In this document: in pieces, positions 24,214 to 31,527 of the stretch | Position numbering within the stretch: position 1 is the first letter of the stretch | How the letters are laid out: each line of letters begins with the position of its first letter | DNA from: Streptomyces sp. MA5143a | GTDB taxonomy: Bacteria > Actinomycetota > Actinomycetes > Streptomycetales > Streptomycetaceae | DNA length: 64,000 nucleotides | Direction: 5' to 3' | Assembly: GCF_900290235.1 (NCBI RefSeq) | Contig: NZ_OLMK01000100.1 | Span: forward strand, 1 to 64,000 | The notes under the pieces: model-generated | Told to the model about the DNA's origin: nothing | What the model saw: only the letters and a program-made list of their open reading frames with translations | Database searches by the model: none | Translations under genes and position numbers: made by a program

Positions 24214-26376
24214 TCAGAAGTTGAGGGGGAAACGGCGGGGCCGGGTGCCGGTCGCCCGCGCGTAGGCGTTGGCGACGGCGCCGGCCGCGGCGGGCACGCC
24301 GAGTTCGCCCGCCCCGCCCGGTTCCCGGCGTGAGGGCATGATGTGGGCCTCGAACAGCAGCGGGGCGTGCCGCTGGCGGGCGTACGCGAAGTCGGCGTAG
24401 CTGGTCTCGCGGACGGCGCCCCGGTCGATGTGCAGGCCGGCCCGCAAGACGGTGGAGATGCCGTCGATCGCCGCGCCCATGAGCTGTGCCTCGAGTCCGC
24501 GCGGGTTGACGGCCGTTCCGACGTCGGCCGCCATCACCACCTTGGTGACCCGGGGGTTCTCCGGGTCGGCGGCGTCGATCTCGACGAGGCACGCCACGCG
24601 GGAGCCGTACTCCTCGTGGACGGCGACGCCCTGCGCGTGGCCGGCGGGCAGGGTCCGGCCCCAGTCACCGGCGTCCGCGACCTTGTCGAGCACGGCCTTG
24701 ACGGCCTTGTTCCTGAGGGTGGTGCGCCGGAAGGCCACCGGGTCCTTGCCCAGGCTCCTCGCGACCTCGTCGACGACGATCTCCTCGGCGGTGCGCATCG
24801 TCCCGGAGTCCACCGAGCGCCAGGCACCGAGGGGCATCGCCAGTTCGACCGAGCCCGAATCCCCGGAGACACGGCCGAAGTTGTACAGCCCGCTGTCGCT
24901 GGGCAGCGGTCCGGCGGCGCGGGCGGCGGCCCGGGTCACCCGGCCCTGGGCGGGCCCTTGGCCGGGCCCCTGGGCGGTTTCCCGCGCGGACGGCCCCTGC
25001 GCCTCGAACGTCTCGGTCACGGAGGCCATCGCGTGGGTGAACGCCACCACCCGGCCGCGTGCGTGGCTGGCCCGGATCCGGTGGTGGCTGGCCGGGCGCA
25101 TCCTGCCGTGCCGGAGGTCGTCGGCGCGGCTCCACATCAGCTTGACCGGTCGGCGGGCCGCCTTCGAGATGAGGGCCGCCTCGATCGCGGCGTCGTGGTT
25201 CAGTCTCCGGCCGAAGGAGCCGCCGCCGCGTACGACGTGAACCTTGACCTTGGCCTCGGGCAGCCCGACCGCCGAGGCGATGCTGTCCCGCGCGTACATC
25301 GGCGTCTGGGACGAGAACCAGATCTCGGCGCGGGTCGCGCGGACGTCCGCCACCGCGGTCAGCACCTCCATCGGGGCGTGGCTGACGAAGGCGAACTCGA
25401 ACTCCGCCTCCGTCTGGGTGGAGCCGCGCGGCGGGGTGCCGAGCCGGGGGACGGCGGCCCGCAGCCGTGAGCGGATCGCGGCGTCGGAGAGCGGCGCGAG
25501 CGGGCCCGGGGCCCAGGTGATCCGCAGGGCGTCCCGCGCGGTGAAGGCGTGGTGGAAGGTGTCCGCGACCACGGCGACCCCTCCGGCGATCTCGACGACC
25601 GCGTGGACGCCCGGCATGGCCCGCGCGGCCCGGGAGTCGACCGAGACGGCCTTCCCGCCGAGCGTCGGCGGCCGGGCCACCACGGTCGGCTTCGCCCCGG
25701 CCACCGTCAGGTCACCGGCGTACACCGCCTTGCCGGTGACGATGTCGCGGGCGTCGATCCGGGTGGTCGCCTTCCCGATCACCCGGTGCCTGGACGCCGG
25801 CTTGGGCCGGCTCGACACGGCCGGCCGGGTGATCCGGGCGGCGCTCGCGGTCAGCGACCCGAAGGTGGCCGAGCGGCCGTCCGGCGCGACCACCTTCGTG
25901 TTCCGGGTCTTCAGGGTCCGCGCGGGAAGCCTCCAGCGTCTGGCCGCCGCGGTCACCAGCTTGGCGCGCGCCAGGGCGGCCAGCTCGCGGGCCGGGCCGT
26001 ACAGCGAACTCACCGAGCTGGAACCGCCGGTGAACTGGTTGCCCTTGGTGCGGGCGTCGGCGAGCGGGATGTCGACATCGGCGAGCCGGGCGTCCAGTTC
26101 CTCGGCGATCATCATGGCGACGGCGGTCGTGACGCCCTGGCCGACCTCGACGCGCGGCAGCCGTACGACGACCCTGTTGGCCTTGGTGACCTCGAGGACG
26201 AGCATCTCCTCGTCGGTACCGGTCACCAGGACGTCGGAAGGCCGACGGGGGGCGGAGTCGGCGGCCTCGGCGCCTTCCGCCGCCGTCGCGTCGCAGCCGA
26301 GCGGCGCGGCGACGGTCAGCGTGGACGCCGCGAGCGAGTACACGACGAACTTCCGGCGCGACAACTGACGAGCCAA
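24214..26376 (-). CDS. Molybdopterin-binding large subunit of a periplasm-type hydroxylase (IorB type)
   Basis: A 720-residue xanthine dehydrogenase-family molybdopterin subunit. It begins with a Tat signal (RQLSRRKFVVYSLAAS) and a cysteine at residue 28, so it is exported folded with its small subunit. Other landmarks are VGQGVTTAVAMMIAEELD near residue 78, GSFGRRLNHDAAIEAAL and a C-terminal PGGAGELGVPAAAGAVANA with the catalytic-Glu-type GE near residue 695. Substrates of this group are N-heterocycles or aldehydes; none can be assigned. The start is TTG with GAGGAG seven bases upstream. The Mo cofactor need is noteworthy because a modABC system lies 21 kb away. Confidence 0.9.
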   Translation of the reverse strand: MARQLSRRKFVVYSLAASTLTVAAPLGCDATAAEGAEAADSAPRRPSDVLVTGTDEEMLVLEVTKANRVVVRLPRVEVGQGVTTAVAMMIAEELDARLADVDIPLADARTKGNQFTGGSSSVSSLYGPARELAALARAKLVTAAARRWRLPARTLKTRNTKVVAPDGRSATFGSLTASAARITRPAVSSRPKPASRHRVIGKATTRIDARDIVTGKAVYAGDLTVAGAKPTVVARPPTLGGKAVSVDSRAARAMPGVHAVVEIAGGVAVVADTFHHAFTARDALRITWAPGPLAPLSDAAIRSRLRAAVPRLGTPPRGSTQTEAEFEFAFVSHAPMEVLTAVADVRATRAEIWFSSQTPMYARDSIASAVGLPEAKVKVHVVRGGGSFGRRLNHDAAIEAALISKAARRPVKLMWSRADDLRHGRMRPASHHRIRASHARGRVVAFTHAMASVTETFEAQGPSARETAQGPGQGPAQGRVTRAAARAAGPLPSDSGLYNFGRVSGDSGSVELAMPLGAWRSVDSGTMRTAEEIVVDEVARSLGKDPVAFRRTTLRNKAVKAVLDKVADAGDWGRTLPAGHAQGVAVHEEYGSRVACLVEIDAADPENPRVTKVVMAADVGTAVNPRGLEAQLMGAAIDGISTVLRAGLHIDRGAVRETSYADFAYARQRHAPLLFEAHIMPSRREPGGAGELGVPAAAGAVANAYARATGTRPRRFPLNF

Positions 26377-26501
26377 CGGAACGCTCCTCTGCGAATATCC
26401 CGGCGCTTCGACAGGTATGAGGGCCAGGCGCCCCCCGGGGTTGCCTGACGATCACCGGGAGAGAATGACATGTGAGGGGAATGTGAAGTCAGGGGGCAAC
26501 T

Positions 26502-29500
26502 GTGGCAGGGCACACGGCAGTTGGCGGAGGTGGGACTCCGCTGCTGGGCCGCTCCGTCGAACTGGCCCGGTTCGACGCGCTGCTCGACCGCGCGGCGGCC
26601 GACGCGCGCGGCACGGCGAGCGGCGGCGGGTCCCGTGGCACGGCGAGCGGCGGCGGGTCCCGTGGCGCGGCGGGAGGCGCGGGATCCCGAGGCGCGGCGG
26701 GAGTCGGGGAGCCCCCTGACGGCGGCCGTTCCCGGCTCGTCGACATCACCGGTGAGGCCGGCATCGGCAAGAGCCGGCTGCTCGGCGAGGTGTGCGCACG
26801 GGCGCACCGGCGGGGCATGACGGTCCTGCGCGGCAGGGCCACGGAGTACGAGCGGCAGGTGCCGTTCCAACTGTTCACCGACGCGCTCGCCCACCTCGAC
26901 CCGCACGCCCTGGACGGCTTCGAGGAGACCGACGCGGTGGCGCCGCTCCTCCAGCGGGGCGACGCCGTCGACCGTTTCGCCCTGCACCGCTCCACGGCCG
27001 CGCTGCTGGCCCGGCTCGCCGCCCCGTCCGGGCTGCTGCTGGCCCTCGACGACCTGCACTGGGCGGACCCGGCGTCCCTGGAGCTGCTGGACCATCTCGT
27101 ACGCCATCCCGTGCACGCCCCCGTGGTCCTGGCCGTGACGCGCCGTGACCGCCAGAGCCCCGAGTCCCTCGCCGCCAGGCTCACCCGGGAGCTCGACACC
27201 GGCACGGTGGTCCGCCTCGCCCTGGGTCCGCTGAGCGCACGCGACTGCGCCGAACTGGCCGGCCCGGCCCTGCCACACGCCGAGACGGCCGCGCTGCACG
27301 CCGCGAGCGAGGGCAACCCGTTCTACTTCCTGACCCTCCTCCAGGCCCACCGCGGGGGCACGGCGCCCGAGTCCTGCGCGCCGCCCGGGCTCGGCACCCT
27401 GCTGCTGGACGAACTGACCGTGCTCTCCCCTGCCCGGCGCGGCATCGTCGAGGCCGTGGCGGTCCTGGGCGAGCACGCCACCTTGGCGATGGTCGGCCGG
27501 GTGACCGGCCGCTCCGGCACCGCCCTCACCGCCGACGTCCACGCCCTCACCCGCCGCGACCTGCTGCGCTCCGGCCCACAGGGCCTGCTGACCCTGCGGC
27601 ATCCGGTCGTGCGGACCCTCGTCCACGAGAGCACGCCCTACCTCAGGCGCGTCGAGATCCACCGGCTCGCCGCGCGGGAACTGGCCCGCGCGGGCGCCTC
27701 CGCCGCCGAGCGGGCCCACCATGTGGAACAGTCACTGACCGCCTGGGACCCGGAGGCGGTGGCCGTGCTCGTCGAGGCCGCCGCACGTACCGCCCGGACG
27801 GCCCCGGCGAGCTGCGCCCACTGGCTCGACGTGGCGCTCCGCCACCTCCCCCACACTCCCGAACACGCCGCCCGGCGACGCGGGTTGACGCTGCGGCGGG
27901 CCCGCGCCCTGGCCGCGTGCGGTGGTCTGCGCGAGAGCCGCGACCTGCTCCAGGAGCTGATCGCCACCCCACGGCGACCAGCCGCCTCCCCGGCCGCCGA
28001 CGAGGACCGGGGGCTGCGGGTGCGGGCGGTCGTCCTGTGCGCGCTGGTGGAGCGTCATCTGGGGCGCCGCACCGAGGCCGTCGCGCTGCTGCGCCGCGAG
28101 CTGGCCCGCGACCCCGCGCCCGCCGACGTGGTCCGGCTCGGCCTGGAGCTCGGCTCGGCCGCGCCCGAGCACGGCGACACCTCGTACGCCCGGGTGCGCG
28201 GCGAGGTCGAGGCGGCGCTCGCGGCGGCCCGGTCCACGGGCGACGAGGTCGGGGAGGCGGGCGTCCTCGCGGTCGCCGCCCTGGGCGAGGCGTACGAGGG
28301 CAACATGAGCGCGGCGCACGGGTTCGCCCGGCAGGCCGCCGCCCTGGTGGACTCCCTGCCGGACAACGACCTCACCGCGCTGTGCGAACCGCTGGCCCGG
28401 CTCGGCTGGGCGGAGGCGTTCCTGGAGCACTACCCGGACGCCGAGCGGCACGCGGAGCGCGGCCTCGCCATCGCCCGCCGCAGCGGCCAGCTCTATGTCG
28501 TGCCCCATCTGCTGCTGTGCCTGTCCCATGTCCGGGTCCAGACCTGCCGGATCTCCTCGGCGCTGGAACTGGCGGACCGGGCCGAGGACATCGCCCGTGG
28601 CATCGGCAGCGACCAGTTGCTGGCGTTCGTCCTGGCGAGCAAGGCCGCGGCCCTCGTCGCCGCCTGCCCGCCGGGCGATCCGCGTCCGCTCGCCGTCGCC
28701 GAGGAGGCGGTGGCCGCGGCCGGCACGGGGGTCGACTGGTGGGCCTCCACGGCCTGGTGCATCTTCGGCTGGGCCGCGCTGATGGCCGGCGACCCGGTGC
28801 GCGCGCGGGAGGCGATGCTCCGGGCGGGCGGCCCCGAACTACAGCGGATGCAGCCCTCGATGCGGCCGCTGTACCTGGAGATCCTGGTGACGTCCGCGCT
28901 GGTGACGGGGAGGCCGGAGGAGGCCCGGGGCTGGGCCGAGCGGGCGCGGAAGGAGGCGGAACAGCTGGGGCTGCCGATGCAGCGGGCGTCGGCGCTGCGC
29001 AGCACCGCCCATCTGCCGTTGGCGCGAGGGGACACGGCCGCCGCGGCGGACCTGTTCGCGGAGGCCGCCGAGGAGAGCGCCCGCTGCGGCGCGGTCTTCT
29101 GGGAGGCCCACTCCCTGCTGCTCGGCGCCCCGCTGGAGGCGACGGCGGGACGGGGCCGGGCCGGTGGGCAGGCCTGGGTGCGGGGTCGCCGGCTCGCCGA
29201 GGCCGGCGGCAGCGGTCTGCTGGTCGGCCTCGCCGACACGACGCGTCCGCCCGGCGGCGGCCCCGAGGCGCCGTACGGCTCCCCGGACCGCGCCGAGCTC
29301 ACCGAGCTGCTGGCCACCCTGACCGCCCGGGAGCTGGAGATCGCCGAGCTGGTGGCGCAGGGCCTCACCAGCCGGGCCATCGCGGACCGGCTCTACGTCA
29401 GCCGGCGCACCGTGGAGACCCATGTCTCCCGCGCCTTCCGCAAGACGGGGGTCTCCTCGCGTACGGCCCTGGCCACACTGATGGCGCGCCGCCGCTCCGG

Positions 29501-29537
29501 GAGCCGTTTCGGGGACGCCCGCGCGGAGCAGGAGTGA
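26502..29537 (+). CDS. LAL-type LuxR-family regulator
   Basis: A 1011-residue large ATP-binding regulator. The P-loop ITGEAGIGKSRLL is near residue 85, Walker-B-like LLLALDDLHWADP near residue 178, TPR-like helices fill the middle, and the C-terminal LuxR helix-turn-helix reads LTARELEIAELVAQGLTSRA (about 940-1000). Residues 37-66 are an insertion of nine-residue repeats (GTASGGGSR twice, then GAAGGAGSR) encoded by a 27-bp tandem duplication. The start is GTG with AGGGGG upstream. The target is unknown; it sits between a molybdenum hydroxylase and a secreted protein. Confidence 0.92.
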   Translation: MAGHTAVGGGGTPLLGRSVELARFDALLDRAAADARGTASGGGSRGTASGGGSRGAAGGAGSRGAAGVGEPPDGGRSRLVDITGEAGIGKSRLLGEVCARAHRRGMTVLRGRATEYERQVPFQLFTDALAHLDPHALDGFEETDAVAPLLQRGDAVDRFALHRSTAALLARLAAPSGLLLALDDLHWADPASLELLDHLVRHPVHAPVVLAVTRRDRQSPESLAARLTRELDTGTVVRLALGPLSARDCAELAGPALPHAETAALHAASEGNPFYFLTLLQAHRGGTAPESCAPPGLGTLLLDELTVLSPARRGIVEAVAVLGEHATLAMVGRVTGRSGTALTADVHALTRRDLLRSGPQGLLTLRHPVVRTLVHESTPYLRRVEIHRLAARELARAGASAAERAHHVEQSLTAWDPEAVAVLVEAAARTARTAPASCAHWLDVALRHLPHTPEHAARRRGLTLRRARALAACGGLRESRDLLQELIATPRRPAASPAADEDRGLRVRAVVLCALVERHLGRRTEAVALLRRELARDPAPADVVRLGLELGSAAPEHGDTSYARVRGEVEAALAAARSTGDEVGEAGVLAVAALGEAYEGNMSAAHGFARQAAALVDSLPDNDLTALCEPLARLGWAEAFLEHYPDAERHAERGLAIARRSGQLYVVPHLLLCLSHVRVQTCRISSALELADRAEDIARGIGSDQLLAFVLASKAAALVAACPPGDPRPLAVAEEAVAAAGTGVDWWASTAWCIFGWAALMAGDPVRAREAMLRAGGPELQRMQPSMRPLYLEILVTSALVTGRPEEARGWAERARKEAEQLGLPMQRASALRSTAHLPLARGDTAAAADLFAEAAEESARCGAVFWEAHSLLLGAPLEATAGRGRAGGQAWVRGRRLAEAGGSGLLVGLADTTRPPGGGPEAPYGSPDRAELTELLATLTARELEIAELVAQGLTSRAIADRLYVSRRTVETHVSRAFRKTGVSSRTALATLMARRRSGSRFGDARAEQE
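26610..26663 (+). repeat. 27-bp tandem duplication within the LAL regulator gene
   Basis: Units 26610-26636 and 26637-26663 are identical, beginning GGCACGGCGAGCGGCGGCGG, and are followed by two degenerate copies to about 26707. The period is a multiple of three, so the frame is kept and a Gly/Ser-rich flexible insert is added between the N-terminus and P-loop. Confidence 0.85.
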
Positions 29538-29573
29538 GGACCCCTCAGACCCGCCGGGTGTCCCGGGCGGTGC

Positions 29574-29597
29574 CCGGTGCGCCCCTGTACGCACCGG
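29574..29597. terminator. Bidirectional terminator hairpin
   Basis: CCGGTGCG (29574-29581) pairs with CGCACCGG (29590-29597) around an 8-base loop, midway between the converging LAL regulator and secreted-protein genes. Confidence 0.6.
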
Positions 29598-29626
29598 CCA
29601 CCGCGGTCCGGGCCGGGTTCGGCCGT

Positions 29627-30478
29627 CTACCTGACGTCGACGTGGTCGCCGGGCGCCGTCGCGGGGCCGGTCGTGGTGGTGCCGGCGAAGACGAAGCGGT
29701 AGGAGCCGTCCGCGCCTGCCCTGGTGGTCGCTCGCAGGGCGCCACCGCTCCCGGTCCTGACCGTCTTGACGGTGGTGTAGGTGCTGCTGCCCTGCCTGCG
29801 GAACTGCAACCGCACCGGCTGGGAGGCGTATCCCGCGTACCTGCCTGTGGCCCAGTCGGCGCGGGTCAGTCTGCCGGTGACCGTGATGGTCCTGCCGCGC
29901 CGCACCGGCTCCGGGGAGGCGTCGGCGGTCAGCTCGGCGGCCCGCTTGATCCTGGTTCTGGCGACGTCGTCGTCGTAACTGGCGTTCGCGTAGAGGTCGT
30001 AGGCGCCGAGGAAGAGTTTCCAGGTCCCGGCGGTGCCGTTGCCGTCCTTGAAGGCGACCGCGGGGTCGATGGTGAAGACCGTTCGGCAGCTGTAGCTGTA
30101 GCCGTCCTGGACCGGAGTCTCCGTGCAGGCGGGGTCGCCGTCCGCCCCGAGGCCGCCGGTGATGGTGTCGGTGCTCGAACTGTCGGTGCCCTGCCACAGG
30201 AACGCCTGGGTGACGGCCACGCCCTCCTCGTCGAAGGCGGTGAAGGTGACGGGCACGGCCTTCTTGCCCCGCACGCCGAGGACGATGTCCTTGCCCTTGT
30301 TGACGACGCCGTCCTTGAAGGTGGTGCCGCCCAGCGCGTCCGGCCGGACGCCGCCCGAGGAGAAGGCCCCGAGACCGGTCGCGGCGGGGTGCTCCGCCGC
30401 CCGGGCGGGCCCCGGAAGGACGAGTGACGTGAGGACGACGGCGCTGGAAAGGACCGCGGCCGCGGTGTATGTACGCAT
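29627..30478 (-). CDS. Secreted protein of unknown function
   Basis: A 283-residue exported protein. It has a Sec signal peptide (MRTYTAAAVLSSAVVLTSLV, cleavage likely after ARA near residue 27). The middle has many Asp/Gly/Thr residues (GLGADGDPACTETP, with paired cysteines near 120 and 132), and the C-terminal 90 residues look like a beta-sandwich (TITVTGRLTRADW near residue 200, YRFVFAGTTTT). The latter pattern resembles bacterial Ig-like or stress-relief repeat domains in Streptomyces surface proteins. GAGGGAG precedes the ATG. No enzymatic motif is visible. Confidence 0.8.
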   Translation of the reverse strand: MRTYTAAAVLSSAVVLTSLVLPGPARAAEHPAATGLGAFSSGGVRPDALGGTTFKDGVVNKGKDIVLGVRGKKAVPVTFTAFDEEGVAVTQAFLWQGTDSSSTDTITGGLGADGDPACTETPVQDGYSYSCRTVFTIDPAVAFKDGNGTAGTWKLFLGAYDLYANASYDDDVARTRIKRAAELTADASPEPVRRGRTITVTGRLTRADWATGRYAGYASQPVRLQFRRQGSSTYTTVKTVRTGSGGALRATTRAGADGSYRFVFAGTTTTGPATAPGDHVDVR

Positions 30479-30608
30479 GTGACTCCCTCGGGACGAGGTC
30501 GAGCGGCCCCGCCGAACCATGGTCGTGGCAGGGCCTGTTGATGTGAGGAAGAGGCCGGTGCTCACCGGGACCCCGCACAGGGGCCCCGGGCGTGGGAGGG
30601 CGGGTGCC

Positions 30609-31013
30609 TCATCGGTCGAACCAGTTCCTGGCCTCCGCGGAACTGAAGCCCCGCAGCACGGCGAGGGCGAAGACGATACCGGGGAGGACCGAGACGCCGC
30701 CGCCCTGGAGCAGCCCCAGCACACCGCCGACGAGGCTCACCGCCTCGACGACGACGACCGTGACCCGGATCGCGTTCGACCTCTTGCCCACGAGAACGCC
30801 GCACAGCAGGAGCGCCGCCGCGATCAGCAGCGACAGCACGGCCACGAACCGGATCAGCCCGACCCCCTCGTCCTGACCGTGTTCCACCGCGTCGCTCACC
30901 ACGGCCAGCAACAGGGCTCCGGCGGCCGCGTTCAGCACGGCCTGGACCCACACCCCCACCGTCGCCAGCCTCACACTCTTCGGCATTCTCGCCCGCACGC
31001 CTGGTGTCGTCAT
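30609..31013 (-). CDS. Small integral membrane protein
   Basis: A 134-residue protein with four predicted membrane helices (about residues 17-40, 54-72, 80-100 and 103-122) and a short C-terminal tail (SSAEARNWFDR). This is a common hypothetical type in Streptomyces. There is no strong Shine-Dalgarno sequence at the ATG at 31013; a second ATG ten codons in is equally possible. Function unknown. Confidence 0.7.
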   Translation of the reverse strand: MTTPGVRARMPKSVRLATVGVWVQAVLNAAAGALLLAVVSDAVEHGQDEGVGLIRFVAVLSLLIAAALLLCGVLVGKRSNAIRVTVVVVEAVSLVGGVLGLLQGGGVSVLPGIVFALAVLRGFSSAEARNWFDR

Positions 31014-31067
31014 GCACGCAAGGAAACGCCACGGCTGTCAGGGACACGTCGGTAGGAGTACGTATTC

Positions 31068-31081
31068 CACGTACGTACGTG
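31068..31081. promoter_or_regulatory. 14-bp perfect palindrome built on CGTA
   Basis: CACGTACGTACGTG is perfectly self-complementary and lies 55-68 bp upstream of the membrane protein ATG (31013). It could be an operator for that gene or simply a simple-sequence tract next to the hexamer run. Confidence 0.35.
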
Positions 31082-31083
31082 CC

Positions 31084-31143
<60 letters not shown>

Positions 31144-31527
31144 GCAGCCGAGCGGGAGGACCTCACGAGGTGTCGCGCGTGCGAGGTGCCGAGGGCGTGC
31201 CGCACACCGCTATGGTGCAGGCGGCGGAGCACGGTCGTGCCGCCGCTGCCCGGGGGCCTGCGCAGGGCCGCGGCCCGGGCCCGTCGACGCGACTACGGGA
31301 TCGTCCCCACGCCCGACTACGGCTATCCGCTCGTCCTCCTGGAGGCTCCCGAGGAGCGCGAGTACTGGAGCCACAGCCACCGCCTCGTCGCGTCACTCGG
31401 CTGAACCTCAGTCACGAGGGCTGCGGCTGCCTCCAGTGGGTGGAGGGCGCCGAGATCACGGCGCGCCGCCCGCTCCGGCGCCCCCGCCAGGGGCTGTCGT
31501 CACTCGGGGGCCTCTGTCCGCTCGGGG

